Positions 55,541 through 64,000 of a stretch of 64,000 bases of DNA are shown piece after piece. Source of the stretch: Pseudorhodobacter sp. PARRP1 (GTDB lineage: Bacteria > Pseudomonadota > Alphaproteobacteria > Rhodobacterales > Rhodobacteraceae); NCBI GenBank assembly GCA_002256245.1, contig NKIU01000006.1, forward strand, positions 183,548 through 247,547, given 5' to 3'. Each line of letters begins with the position of its first letter. The stretch's first letter is position 1. The notes under the pieces are model-generated. The model made no database searches. It was not told the DNA's origin and saw nothing but the letters and a program-made list of their open reading frames with translations. The position numbers and the translations under genes are program-made.

Positions 55541-55939
55541 TCAGAACACGGTGCAAAGCACTTCGCCGCCAACATTGGCTGCGCGCGCATTTGCATCTGA
55601 CATCACGCCTTTCGGCGTGGATACGATGGAGATACCGAGACCGTTACGCACGGTCGGAATTTCCTTGACCGACATGTACACACGACGGCCGGGCTTGGAC
55701 ACGCGCTTCACTTCGCGGATCACAGGCACGCCTTCGAAATACTTCAGGCTGATCACCAGCTCGCCTTGACCGTTGTCGGTCTTGGTGCGCTCGAAACCGC
55801 GGATGTAGCCTTCGCTTACGAGCACGTCCAGAACCCAGGCGCGCAGTTTCGAGGCAGGGGTCGACACGGTCGATTTGCCACGCATTTGCGCGTTACGGAT
55901 ACGGGTAAGCATGTCGCCGATAGGATCGTTCATCATCAT
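55541..55939 (-). CDS. rpsH: 30S ribosomal protein S8
   Basis: 132 residues from the first of three consecutive start-type codons (ATG at 55939, 55936 and 55933). The AGGAGG site is best placed for the first, while the family usually begins [16 protein letters not shown], so either is possible. The C-terminal [26 protein letters not shown] is typical. Confidence 0.95.
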   Translation of the reverse strand: MMMNDPIGDMLTRIRNAQMRGKSTVSTPASKLRAWVLDVLVSEGYIRGFERTKTDNGQGELVISLKYFEGVPVIREVKRVSKPGRRVYMSVKEIPTVRNGLGISIVSTPKGVMSDANARAANVGGEVLCTVF

Positions 55940-55951
55940 TTGGCGACCTCC

Positions 55952-56257
55952 TTACCAGCTCGACTTGACCATGCCGGGGATCTGGCCGAACGAGGCGAGA
56001 TCACGCAGCATGATGCGCGAGAGTTTGAGCTTGCGATAATACGCATGCGGACGGCCGGTCAGTTGGCAACGATTGTGCAAACGGACGGCGGACGAGTTGC
56101 GGGGCAGCTCTGCCAGTTTGATGGTCGCCTTGAAGCGCTCTTCAACCGGTTTCGCTTGGTCGTTGATCACCGCTTTCAGTGCTGCGCGCTTGGAAGCATG
56201 TTGCTTCACCAGCTTTTCGCGCTTCACTTCGCGGTTCACCATGGATTTTTTTGCCAT
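55952..56257 (-). CDS. rpsN: 30S ribosomal protein S14
   Basis: 101 residues; [28 protein letters not shown] and [35 protein letters not shown]. Lacks the zinc-binding cysteines, so it is the C-minus form. Confidence 0.97.
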   Translation of the reverse strand: MAKKSMVNREVKREKLVKQHASKRAALKAVINDQAKPVEERFKATIKLAELPRNSSAVRLHNRCQLTGRPHAYYRKLKLSRIMLRDLASFGQIPGMVKSSW

Positions 56258-56274
56258 TGTCAGGTTCCTCGCGC

Positions 56275-56835
56275 TTACGACGTGAAGGGCATGTTGAAAT
56301 TCTTCAACAGGCTCTTGGCTTCGGCGTCAGTTTTAGCGGTGGTGCAGATGATGATGTCCATGCCCAGCACTTCATCGACTTTGTCGAATTCGATTTCCGG
56401 GAACACCAGTTGCTCTTTCAGACCCATGGCGTAGTTGCCACGGCCATCGAACGAGGTCGGCTTCACGCCGCGGAAGTCGCGGACGCGCGGCAGAGCGATG
56501 GTGATCAGACGGTCGAGGAATTCATACATCCGGTCGCCGCGCAGGGTCACTTTGCAGCCAAGCGGCATTTCTTCACGCACGCGGAAGCCAGCGATGCTGT
56601 TCTTTGCGTGGGTGATGACAGCCTTTTGACCAGCGATGAGAGTCATCTCTTCGGCGGCTTTCTTGACTTTCTTGGTGTCTTTCACAGCTTCGCCAACGCC
56701 CATGTTCAACACGATCTTGTCAAGCTTGGGGATCTGCATGTCGTTCTTGTAGCCGTATTCGGCCTTCAGAGCGGCGCGGATCTTGGAGGCGTATTCTGCC
56801 TTCAGACGCGGGGTGTAAGTGGCTTGATCCAACAT
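56275..56835 (-). CDS. rplE: 50S ribosomal protein L5
   Basis: 186 residues; [22 protein letters not shown] and [25 protein letters not shown]. 5S rRNA-binding. Confidence 0.97.
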   Translation of the reverse strand: MLDQATYTPRLKAEYASKIRAALKAEYGYKNDMQIPKLDKIVLNMGVGEAVKDTKKVKKAAEEMTLIAGQKAVITHAKNSIAGFRVREEMPLGCKVTLRGDRMYEFLDRLITIALPRVRDFRGVKPTSFDGRGNYAMGLKEQLVFPEIEFDKVDEVLGMDIIICTTAKTDAEAKSLLKNFNMPFTS

Positions 56836-57140
56836 CAGATGGCCTCCCCAGTGGTTTTCGCGAAGCGAACCTTCTTGTCGCCTTCCATGCGGAAGCCAAC
56901 GCGGGTTGCTTTGCCGTTCTTGTCCAACAGCGCGAGGTTCGACAGATCAATCGGCATGGCTTTCGCCAGACGACCACCCTGCGAGGTTTGCGACTGTTTG
57001 GTGTGACGGATCGCCATGTTGGCGCCCTCAACCACGGCTTTGTTGGCGGTCGGGTTCACGGACGAAATCTCGCCCTTTGCGCCCTTGTCCTTGCCGGTGA
57101 GGATGACGACGGTGTCGCCTTTTTTAAGCTTCGCAGCCAT
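56835..57140 (-). CDS. rplX: 50S ribosomal protein L24
   Basis: 101 residues; [22 protein letters not shown] is the KOW domain. Initiates 50S assembly. Shares one base with rplE and rplN junctions. Confidence 0.97.
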   Translation of the reverse strand: MAAKLKKGDTVVILTGKDKGAKGEISSVNPTANKAVVEGANMAIRHTKQSQTSQGGRLAKAMPIDLSNLALLDKNGKATRVGFRMEGDKKVRFAKTTGEAI

Positions 57141-57508
57141 CAGAGCACCTCCGGAGCCAGCGAGATGATTTTCATGAAGTTCTTGGCGCGCAGCTCACGA
57201 ACCACTGGCCCGAAGATACGCGTGCCGACGGGTTCACCCTGGTTGTTCAGGATGACAGCGGCGTTGCGGTCAAAACGGATTGCGGTGCCGTCTTCACGGC
57301 GAACTTCTTTGGCGGTGCGCACGACAACGGCTTTACGCACGTCGCCCTTCTTCACACGGCCTTTCGGAATGGCTTCCTTGACCGACACCACGATGATGTC
57401 GCCCACGGATGCATAGCGGCGATGCGAGCCGCCCAGAACCTTGATGCACTGAACCCGGCGAGCGCCGGAGTTATCAGCAACATCCAGATTGGTCTGCATC
57501 TGGATCAT
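57140..57508 (-). CDS. rplN: 50S ribosomal protein L14
   Basis: 122 residues; [46 protein letters not shown] is diagnostic. Confidence 0.98.
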   Translation of the reverse strand: MIQMQTNLDVADNSGARRVQCIKVLGGSHRRYASVGDIIVVSVKEAIPKGRVKKGDVRKAVVVRTAKEVRREDGTAIRFDRNAAVILNNQGEPVGTRIFGPVVRELRAKNFMKIISLAPEVL

Positions 57509-57577
57509 TTGGTTTCTCCCGACCTTTGGGCATCATTGCCCAGGGTTTCGTATTCAGAAAAAGACGAAGGCCGTGGC

Positions 57578-57811
57578 TTACGCAGCCACGACCACCGTCC
57601 AGCGTTTGGTCTTCGAGATCGGCGCACATTCTTCAATGCGCACGGTGTCCCCGGTCTTGTAGGTGTTGTTCTCGTCATGCGCGCGGTATTTTTTCGATTT
57701 GCGCACGGTTTTTTGCAGCAACGGGTGCTTGAAGCGGCGTTCCACCAGAACGGTGATGGTTTGCTCGTTCTTGTCCGAGGTTACGACGCCTTGCAGGATA
57801 CGTTTGGGCAT
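57578..57811 (-). CDS. rpsQ: 30S ribosomal protein S17
   Basis: 77 residues; [49 protein letters not shown] is typical. Confidence 0.97.
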   Translation of the reverse strand: MPKRILQGVVTSDKNEQTITVLVERRFKHPLLQKTVRKSKKYRAHDENNTYKTGDTVRIEECAPISKTKRWTVVVAA

Positions 57812-57822
57812 GGGTCTACTCC

Positions 57823-58026
57823 TCAGTTCGCAGCCGCTTGCGCGGCTTTCTGGTTCAGCACGGTCATGATACGGGCAACGTCACGACGGACGGCACGCAT
57901 ACGCGAGGTGTTTTCCAGTTGGTTGGTCGCCGCCTGAAAGCGCAGGTTGAACGCTTCTTTCTTCAGCGACACCAGCTGCTCGCGCAGCTGCTCGGGCGAT
58001 TTACCCAGAAGTTCCTTGGCGGTCAT
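57823..58026 (-). CDS. rpmC: 50S ribosomal protein L29
   Basis: 67 residues; [49 protein letters not shown]. First gene after the second interruption of the cluster, so a promoter is expected in 58027-58176. Confidence 0.97.
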   Translation of the reverse strand: MTAKELLGKSPEQLREQLVSLKKEAFNLRFQAATNQLENTSRMRAVRRDVARIMTVLNQKAAQAAAN

Positions 58027-58176
58027 GCGCCTATCCTTTTCTCAATCACCAGAGCGCCCCAGCCTTGCGGCAAGGTCACGCTGAACCCGGTGGATCAATG
58101 TAAAACCACCGATTCCGAGTCGCCTCGGAGCCGTGGATGGCTGCGTATAGGGGATGAGGGGGGATAGGGCAAGGGG

Positions 58177-58728
58177 TTATCTGTTTGCGACAACCGATCC
58201 CCGACCAATCAAACCACGGATAAGGAGAGCAACGGCCACGCCTCCCAAAACAAACCAGATCGTGTTTCTCGCCAGCAATAGCCATCCATAGGGCGTTAAG
58301 ATGCCGTCGATCTCTTGGACGTATATCCCACCCCCGATTTGCGAAGATATATCGGGATTAACCGACTCCATCCAGCCATACAGTCTACCAATCGCGATTC
58401 CAACCAAAGCGATTGAAGCTGAGATTGTGCTGCCCCACCGGATCGCGCCCAGCCAAGATATTGGCCGCAGCATTATTCGCCAGAGGATCGGAGCCGCGAC
58501 ACACCAACAGGCGAGGAAAGCGATAGGAAGTCCAATAATCGCAGCCGGTAGCAGGATCTTGGGTTCGAGCAAGGCCGGCCAAACGACCGAGAACCACCCA
58601 AGCACTGCGGACGCATTGACCGCCAACGCCCACTGTCGTCTTGAGTATGCTCTTTGCGCATCCATCTGGCGTGTCAATCTCCCGCAAACTTTGGGTCTGA
58701 CGTTGAACAAGGGCAGCATGCGAGTCAA
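58177..58728 (-). CDS. Membrane protein of unknown function between rplP and rpmC
   Basis: 183 residues (163 from the alternative ATG at 58665). At least three hydrophobic segments: VLGWFSVVWPALLEPKILLPAAIIGLPIAFLACWCVAAP, then ISASIALVGIAIGRLYGW and TIWFVLGGVAVALLIRGLIG. No domain recognised. It reads with the ribosomal genes but follows the rplP terminator, so it must have its own promoter or depend on read-through. Confidence 0.55.
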   Translation of the reverse strand: MTRMLPLFNVRPKVCGRLTRQMDAQRAYSRRQWALAVNASAVLGWFSVVWPALLEPKILLPAAIIGLPIAFLACWCVAAPILWRIMLRPISWLGAIRWGSTISASIALVGIAIGRLYGWMESVNPDISSQIGGGIYVQEIDGILTPYGWLLLARNTIWFVLGGVAVALLIRGLIGRGSVVANR

Positions 58729-58789
58729 CCGCCCCTTGCCCTCATGTCAGCATGTGATACGGCCCCTGCCCTAATGATTGGTTGCCCCA

Positions 58790-58823
58790 AAATTAGAAAA
58801 ACCCCCGCTGTTTCCAGCGGGGG
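58790..58823 (-). terminator. Intrinsic terminator after rplP
   Basis: Nine-base stem CCCCCGCTG/CAGCGGGGG with a TTTC loop and, on the minus strand, a TTTTTCTAATTT tail. It should end the tuf-to-rplP transcript. Confidence 0.9.
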
Positions 58824-58911
58824 CTTTATTCTGAACCGGGTGACGGCCCGCGTATTTCTTGCGAAATTCGCTACACCGCACTGGTGATGTTATTGCCCGA
58901 AGGCAAAAATA

Positions 58912-59325
58912 TCACCAATCTTCCCGTGCCACGACCCGAGTTGTGACTGGAAGTTTCATCGCGCCCAGACGCAGGGCTTCACGGGCGATGATCTCGGACA
59001 CGCCGTCGATCTCGAACATGATACGGCCTGGTTTGACCTTGGCTGCCCAATAGTCGGTCGAGCCTTTACCTTTACCCATCCGCACTTCGGTGGGCTTGGA
59101 CGAGACCGGAACATCCGGGAAAATCCGGATCCAGACGCGGCCTTGGCGTTTCATGTGGCGGGTGATCGCGCGGCGGGCCGCTTCGATCTGACGGGCCGTC
59201 ACACGCTCTGGCTCGGTGGCTTTCAGCGCAAAGGAGCCGAAGTTCAGCAGGAAGCCGCCCTTCGCTTCGCCGTGGATACGGCCTTTGTGCTGCTTGCGGA
59301 ACTTGGTCCGTTTTGGTTGCAACAT
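58912..59325 (-). CDS. rplP: 50S ribosomal protein L16
   Basis: 137 residues; [19 protein letters not shown] and [35 protein letters not shown]. Last gene of its unit. Confidence 0.98.
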   Translation of the reverse strand: MLQPKRTKFRKQHKGRIHGEAKGGFLLNFGSFALKATEPERVTARQIEAARRAITRHMKRQGRVWIRIFPDVPVSSKPTEVRMGKGKGSTDYWAAKVKPGRIMFEIDGVSEIIAREALRLGAMKLPVTTRVVAREDW

Positions 59326-59337
59326 CTGTCTTCTCCC

Positions 59338-60054
59338 TTACGCGCGTTCGCGGTCGCGGCGAGGCGAACGCGGTGCTGCACCTTCTTGCGCTTCGGCAAG
59401 ACGGCGATCATGGGCTTGCGGATCATGCTCGAGGATTTCGCCTTTGAAGATCCAGACCTTCACCCCGATGATGCCATAGGCAGTCGTGGCTTCGGACAGA
59501 GCATAGTCGATGTCAGCGCGCAGGGTGTGCAACGGCACACGGCCTTCACGATACCATTCGGTCCGCGCGATTTCAGCGCCGCCAAGACGGCCACCAACGT
59601 TCACACGGATACCCAAGGCACCCAAACGCATGGCGCTTTGCACGCCGCGCTTCATGGCACGACGGAAGGACACCCGGCGTTCCATTTGCTGCGCGATGGA
59701 CTCGGCCACCAGTTGCGCATCGACTTCGGGCTTGCGCACTTCGACGATGTTCAAGTGAACATCCGACTTGGTGAACGCCGTCAGTTTCTTGCGCAGGGTT
59801 TCGATATCGGCGCCTTTTTTGCCGATGATCACGCCCGGACGTGCGGTGTGAATGGTCACACGGCATTTTTTGTGCGGACGCTCGATGATCACGCGGCTGA
59901 TGCCGGCTTGCTTGCACTCTTCATGCACGAAAGCGCGCATCTTGAGGTCTTCCAGCAGCAGGTTGCCGTAATCTTTCGATTCAGCGAACCAGCGGCTGTC
60001 CCAGGTGCGGTTGACCTGAAGACGCATCCCGATCGGATTGACCTTCTGACCCAT
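59338..60054 (-). CDS. rpsC: 30S ribosomal protein S3
   Basis: 238 residues; [24 protein letters not shown], the KH domain [27 protein letters not shown] and [22 protein letters not shown]. Confidence 0.98.
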   Translation of the reverse strand: MGQKVNPIGMRLQVNRTWDSRWFAESKDYGNLLLEDLKMRAFVHEECKQAGISRVIIERPHKKCRVTIHTARPGVIIGKKGADIETLRKKLTAFTKSDVHLNIVEVRKPEVDAQLVAESIAQQMERRVSFRRAMKRGVQSAMRLGALGIRVNVGGRLGGAEIARTEWYREGRVPLHTLRADIDYALSEATTAYGIIGVKVWIFKGEILEHDPQAHDRRLAEAQEGAAPRSPRRDRERA

Positions 60055-60434
60055 TATGCGGACTCCCCGGTGGTGCGGACCTTGATGGTGATCTCAGAGA
60101 ACGGCTTCATGATCTTGCCGAAACGGCCACGTGCCCGCGGACGGCCACGCTTCATCACGAGGTTCTTGCCAACCCATGCTTCGGCCACAATCAGGCTGTC
60201 CACGTCGAGGTTGTGGTTGTTTTCTGCGTTGGCGATGGCCGACTGCAGGCACTTCTTCACGTCACCGGCGATGCGGCGCTTCGAGAAGGTCAAATCGGCC
60301 AGAGCCTTTTCGACTTTCTTACCGCGGATCAGACCAGCGACAAGGTTCAGTTTCTGCGGCGAGGTGCGGAGCATGCGCGAGATCGCCATTGCTTCGTTGT
60401 CCGCCACGCGACGGGGGTTCTTTTCCGTGCTCAT
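60054..60434 (-). CDS. rplV: 50S ribosomal protein L22
   Basis: 126 residues; [47 protein letters not shown] and [16 protein letters not shown]. Confidence 0.97.
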   Translation of the reverse strand: MSTEKNPRRVADNEAMAISRMLRTSPQKLNLVAGLIRGKKVEKALADLTFSKRRIAGDVKKCLQSAIANAENNHNLDVDSLIVAEAWVGKNLVMKRGRPRARGRFGKIMKPFSEITIKVRTTGESA

Positions 60435-60437
60435 GGC

Positions 60438-60716
60438 TTATTTCCTCTTGGCTTTTTTGTCGGCGGCATGGCCGTAATAGGTCCGGGTCGGCGAATATTC
60501 ACCAAACTTCTGACCAATCATCTCTTCGGTCACAGCAACCGGGATGTGCTTTTTGCCGTTATAAACAGCAAAAGTCAGCCCGACGAACTGCGGCAGAATC
60601 GTTGAACGACGCGACCAGATCTTGATCACTTCGTTCTTGCCCGAGGCTTTCGCGGTCTCTGCCTTTTTCAAGACATAGCCATCGACGAACGGGCCCTTCC
60701 AAATAGAACGTGCCAT
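60438..60716 (-). CDS. rpsS: 30S ribosomal protein S19
   Basis: 92 residues; [22 protein letters not shown] and [22 protein letters not shown]. Confidence 0.98.
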   Translation of the reverse strand: MARSIWKGPFVDGYVLKKAETAKASGKNEVIKIWSRRSTILPQFVGLTFAVYNGKKHIPVAVTEEMIGQKFGEYSPTRTYYGHAADKKAKRK

Positions 60717-60719
60717 TTA

Positions 60720-61556
60720 TCAGCGCCCTTTCTTCGCGTTACGCGACCGGACAATCAGCTTGTCCGAAGCCTTGGCCTTACGGGTCTTGTTACCCTTGGT
60801 GCCTTTGCCCCATGGCGTAACCGGATGACGGCCGCCCGAGGTCCGACCTTCACCACCACCATGCGGGTGGTCGATCGGGTTCATTGCCACACCGCGCACG
60901 GTCGGGCGCACGCCCTTGTGACGCATACGGCCTGCTTTACCGAAGTTCTGGTTCGAGTTGTCGGGGTTGGACACGGCACCGATGGTTGCCATGCATTCTT
61001 GCCGCACCAGACGCAGTTCGCCCGAAGACAAACGGATCTGCGCGTAACCACCGTCACGACCAACGAACTGAGCGTAGGTGCCAGCCGCGCGTGCCAACTG
61101 GCCGCCCTTGCCGGCTTTCAGCTCGACGTTGTGGATGATCGTCCCGATCGGCATGCCCGAGAACGGCATCGCGTTGCCCGGCTTCACGTCGGTCTTGGCG
61201 CCAGCGATCACGCTGTCTCCAATGGCCAAACGCTGCGGCGCCAGGATGTAGGACAATTCGCCATCCGCATAGCGGATCAGGGCGATGAAGGCGGTACGGT
61301 TCGGATCGTATTCAATCCGCTCAACGACCGCCGGGATATCAAACTTGGTGCGCCGAAAATCGACCACGCGGTAGAGACGCTTGGCGCCCCCGCCCTTGTG
61401 CCACATCGTGATACGTCCGGTGTTGTTCCGGCCACCTGTCTTGGTCAAACCCTCAGTAAGGGCTTTGACCGGGCGGCCTTTCCACAATTCCGAACGGTCG
61501 ATCAGAACCAACCCGCGTTGGCCAGGCGTCGTCGGCTTATACGACTTAAGTGCCAT
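60720..61556 (-). CDS. rplB: 50S ribosomal protein L2
   Basis: 278 residues; [45 protein letters not shown] and [30 protein letters not shown], with the conserved HGGGEG near the peptidyl transferase centre. Confidence 0.98.
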   Translation of the reverse strand: MALKSYKPTTPGQRGLVLIDRSELWKGRPVKALTEGLTKTGGRNNTGRITMWHKGGGAKRLYRVVDFRRTKFDIPAVVERIEYDPNRTAFIALIRYADGELSYILAPQRLAIGDSVIAGAKTDVKPGNAMPFSGMPIGTIIHNVELKAGKGGQLARAAGTYAQFVGRDGGYAQIRLSSGELRLVRQECMATIGAVSNPDNSNQNFGKAGRMRHKGVRPTVRGVAMNPIDHPHGGGEGRTSGGRHPVTPWGKGTKGNKTRKAKASDKLIVRSRNAKKGR

Positions 61557-61676
61557 GCTTTCTGTCTTCCGTCATTGGATGGGTCTGACAGTGCAGACCC
61601 AAGGTTATAGGGCTCCGTAGATCCCCGAGTAAGGCACGGTTTGGTTGGACCAAAACGCACCGATTCCGTGAAAATT

Positions 61677-61704
61677 CCACGGCCCCGGAGAACCGGGGCC
61701 GTGG
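61677..61704 (-). terminator. Intercistronic hairpin between rplW and rplB
   Basis: A 12-base stem CCACGGCCCCGG/CCGGGGCCGTGG with an AGAA loop, 16 bases after the rplW stop. The following minus-strand sequence is only AATTTT, so partial attenuation is more likely than full termination. Confidence 0.6.
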
Positions 61705-61719
61705 GATTCGCTGCCAATA

Positions 61720-62016
61720 TCAGAGGCCCGTCGAAACGTCGATAGAGTTTCCGGCTTCCAGCGTGACATAGGCTTTCTTCTTGTCCGAACGCTCGCCTGC
61801 GCGACCGCGGAACTTCTTGGCCTTGCCTTTGGTGATCGTGGTGTTGACTGCTTTCACCTTCACGGAGAAGATGTTTTCAATCGCTTCCTTGATCTGCGGC
61901 TTGGTCGCATCCATCGCAACCTGGAACACGAAAGCGTTGTTTTCCTGAGCCATGGTGGCTTTTTCAGTAATCACAGGCTTTTTGATCAGGTCGTAGTGCT
62001 GGGGTTTAATGCTCAT
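61720..62016 (-). CDS. rplW: 50S ribosomal protein L23
   Basis: 98 residues; [39 protein letters not shown]. Overlaps rplD by four bases. Confidence 0.97.
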   Translation of the reverse strand: MSIKPQHYDLIKKPVITEKATMAQENNAFVFQVAMDATKPQIKEAIENIFSVKVKAVNTTITKGKAKKFRGRAGERSDKKKAYVTLEAGNSIDVSTGL

Positions 62017-62633
62017 TTCAGACGAGCCTCCAAAGCTTCGACACCTGCTTTGGTGATCACCAGGGTGTCACGCTTCAGGATGTCATAGACGTTTGCGCCC
62101 ATCGTCGGCAGCACGTCCACGCCCTCGAGGTTGCGAGCAGCCAGCGCGAAATTCGCGTCAACGCTTGCGCCGTCGATGATCAGAACGCGTTTCCAGCCCA
62201 ACTCGGACACGTGTTTTGCAAGGATCGAGGTTTTGGCTTCGGCCATGTTGGCCACGTCCAAAATCACCAGCTCGCCTGCTTTTGCCTTTGCAGACAAAGC
62301 ATGACGCAGACCCAAAGCGCGGAACTTCTTGGGCAGATCATGCGCGTGCGAACGCGAGATCGGGCCTTTGACCACGCCACCGTGACGGAAGATCGGGGCT
62401 TTCTTGGAACCGTGACGTGCGCCGCCGGTGCCTTTTTGCTTGTAGATCTTCTTGGTCGAGTAGGACACTTCGGCGCGAGTCAGCGTCGAGTGGGTGCCTG
62501 CCTGCATACGGGCGCGCTGCCAACGGACGACACGGTGCAGAACGTCTGCGCGCGGGTCGAGGCCGAACAGGGCTTCGTCGAGGTCGATGGTGCCAGCTTT
62601 GCCGCCATCAAGTTTGATCACGTCAAGTTTCAT
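62013..62633 (-). CDS. rplD: 50S ribosomal protein L4
   Basis: 206 residues; [41 protein letters not shown] is the L4 signature. L4 often controls the S10 operon. Confidence 0.97.
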   Translation of the reverse strand: MKLDVIKLDGGKAGTIDLDEALFGLDPRADVLHRVVRWQRARMQAGTHSTLTRAEVSYSTKKIYKQKGTGGARHGSKKAPIFRHGGVVKGPISRSHAHDLPKKFRALGLRHALSAKAKAGELVILDVANMAEAKTSILAKHVSELGWKRVLIIDGASVDANFALAARNLEGVDVLPTMGANVYDILKRDTLVITKAGVEALEARLK

Positions 62634-63346
62634 GCTTCACCTCCTTCAACAGCAGCAGGTGCAGCCGCAGCAGCCGAACGAATGGCAGCAGGCAGCGGCA
62701 GACCAGCCGGAGCCGCTTTCTTCACGGCGTCCTTGATGGTGACCCAGCCGCCTTTGGTGCCGGGGACCGAGCCTTTGATCATCAGCAAGCCGCGGTCCGC
62801 ATCGGTGCGGATCACTTGCAGGTTCTGGGTGGTGCAACGCACAGCGCCCATGTGACCAGCCATTTTCTTGCCTTTGAAGACCTTGCCCGGATCTTGACAC
62901 TGACCGGTCGAGCCGTGCGAACGGTGCGAAACCGACACACCGTGCGACGCCCGCAGACCGCCGAAGTTGTGACGCTTCATGGCACCCTGAAAGCCTTTAC
63001 CGTTGGTCGTGCCAGCGATATCGACGAACTGGCCAGCCAGATAGTGGTCAGCGGTGATTTCAGCGCCGACTTCGATCAGGTTGGCGGGCGAGACGCGGAA
63101 TTCCGCGATCTTGCGCTTGGGCTCAACCGAAGCCTTGGCGAAGTGGCCGCGCATGGCAGCGGTGGTGCGCTTGGCTTTCGCCAAACCAGCGCCAAGCTGA
63201 ACAGCGGTGTAGCCATCGCGGTCAACGGTACGCTGAGCCACAACCTGCAGGTTGTCGAGTTGCAGAACGGTCACCGGAACTTGGGTGCCGTTCTCAAGGA
63301 ACAGCCGGGTCATGCCCAGCTTTTTAGCGATAACGCCAGAACGCAT
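62630..63346 (-). CDS. rplC: 50S ribosomal protein L3
   Basis: 238 residues; [69 protein letters not shown] and a C-terminal tail rich in A and P. Confidence 0.98.
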   Translation of the reverse strand: MRSGVIAKKLGMTRLFLENGTQVPVTVLQLDNLQVVAQRTVDRDGYTAVQLGAGLAKAKRTTAAMRGHFAKASVEPKRKIAEFRVSPANLIEVGAEITADHYLAGQFVDIAGTTNGKGFQGAMKRHNFGGLRASHGVSVSHRSHGSTGQCQDPGKVFKGKKMAGHMGAVRCTTQNLQVIRTDADRGLLMIKGSVPGTKGGWVTIKDAVKKAAPAGLPLPAAIRSAAAAAPAAVEGGEA

Positions 63347-63361
63347 GTTATCTACCTCCCC

Positions 63362-63670
63362 TTACACTTTGATCTCGACGTCCACGCCAGCGGCGAGGTC
63401 GAGCTTCATCAGCGCGTCAACGGTCTGGGGGGTCGGATCAACGATGTCGAGAAGACGCTTGTGCGTGCGGATTTCCCACTGGTCGCGCGACTTTTTGTCG
63501 ATGTGCGGACCACGGAGAACCGTGAATTTCTCAATTTTGTTCGGCAGCGGAATCGGCCCGCGCACAGTGGCGCCGGTGCGTTTCGCGGTGCTTACGATTT
63601 CTGCGGTGCTGGCGTCCAGCACGCGGTAATCGAAGGCTTTCAACCGAATACGGATGGTTTGACCTTGCAT
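63362..63670 (-). CDS. rpsJ: 30S ribosomal protein S10
   Basis: 102 residues from the ATG at 63670 ([22 protein letters not shown]); an upstream extension is not used. [23 protein letters not shown] is typical. Confidence 0.98.
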   Translation of the reverse strand: MQGQTIRIRLKAFDYRVLDASTAEIVSTAKRTGATVRGPIPLPNKIEKFTVLRGPHIDKKSRDQWEIRTHKRLLDIVDPTPQTVDALMKLDLAAGVDVEIKV

Positions 63671-63763
63671 ATGTTCTTCCTTCTGAACGTAGGCGGAGCA
63701 ACAGGCCCGGCCCATAGGTTCACGTTGTTTGGGTAGTCTGGTCGTATGTAGGCTTTGGAAAGT

Positions 63764-63793
63764 CAGCGGCGCACCCCGAAAGGTGCGCCGCTG
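63764..63793 (-). terminator. Hairpin between tuf and rpsJ
   Basis: A 12-base stem CAGCGGCGCACC/GGTGCGCCGCTG with a six-base loop, 52 bases past the tuf stop. No U tract follows, so it may limit rather than end read-through into rpsJ. Confidence 0.6.
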
Positions 63794-63845
63794 GATGGTC
63801 CCTTATAGTGCGCGGTCCCGTTTGAAAAGGGGATTCGCGACCTAT

Positions 63846-64000
63846 TTACTTGATGATTTTCGACACCACGCCAGCACCAACGGTGCGGCCGCCTTCGCGG
63901 ATGGCGAAGCGCAGTTTTTCTTCCATCGCGATCGGGGCGATCAGTTCGACGTTGAACTTCAGGTTGTCGCCCGGCATCACCATTTCGGTGCCTTCGGGAA
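63846..64000 (-). CDS. tuf: Elongation factor Tu, C-terminal end
   Basis: The minus strand up to the window edge encodes EF-Tu residues ending [21 protein letters not shown], then [22 protein letters not shown] and a TAA at 63846. Only the last 51 residues (domain 3) are in the window. It precedes rpsJ, as in many alphaproteobacteria. Confidence 0.97.
   Translation of the reverse strand, partial: PEGTEMVMPGDNLKFNVELIAPIAMEEKLRFAIREGGRTVGAGVVSKIIK

Overview
The window looks like a chromosomal segment of an alphaproteobacterium of the Rhodobacterales (Rhodobacteraceae/Roseobacter type). The basis is moderately high GC, an aapJQMP/bztABCD amino-acid transporter, an ATP12 F1-ATPase chaperone, the rpmH-rnpA-yidD-yidC-MOSC-engB-argB neighbourhood, and alphaproteobacterial ribosomal proteins. 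Genus and species cannot be named from the sequence alone.

Layout. (1) 1-8.0 kb: early region of a Mu-like transposable prophage, read leftward. A LexA-like repressor (+) diverges from a Ner/Cro-like gene, followed by a chain of small overlapping genes, a ParB-like protein, MuA transposase (D276/D346/E398), the MuB target-capture ATPase, regulators, and a DUF3164 gene cut by the window edge. An APH-fold kinase lies just outside the repressor. (2) 9.1-12.6 kb: a gene-poor accessory stretch with three diverged copies of a repeat built around a long palindrome. The repeats separate a stand-alone trypsin-like protease from a PD-(D/E)XK nuclease-like remnant; the 3' end of that nuclease gene is present a second time. 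(3) 12.6-22.7 kb: a complete sugar-catabolic locus. FGGY kinase, split transketolase and a FucI-like isomerase read leftward; a ribose-type ABC transporter with a DUF2291 lipoprotein and a DeoR regulator read rightward. The gene set resembles the apiose/apulose transketolase route, but the substrate is inferred. (4) 22.7-23.3 kb: decayed IS3 transposase and tyrosine-integrase remnants abutting tRNA-Arg(ACG), the scar of an old island. (5) 23.4-46.8 kb: core genes, comprising a histidine kinase, a flavoprotein disulfide reductase with a TVP38 protein behind a structured leader, rpmH-rnpA-yidD, an EAL protein, yidC-MOSC-engB, an SDR, argB, an Fe-S protein, a SixA-like phosphatase, the amino-acid ABC transporter, rarA-crcB-rluC-ATP12, and a luxR-luxI quorum-sensing pair. 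(6) 47-64 kb: the tuf/S10-spc-alpha ribosomal cluster, all leftward. It is interrupted twice by non-ribosomal genes, each next to a strong intrinsic terminator, so it is probably three transcription units.

How the parts work together. The prophage switch is set by the divergent repressor/Ner region at 7.19-7.31 kb, which holds two palindromic operator candidates. The sugar locus has a divergent promoter region holding candidate DeoR sites. Some noncoding structures are unexplained: the palindromic repeats at 9.4-12.5 kb, the leader at 27.02-27.11 kb, and REP-like palindromes at gene ends.
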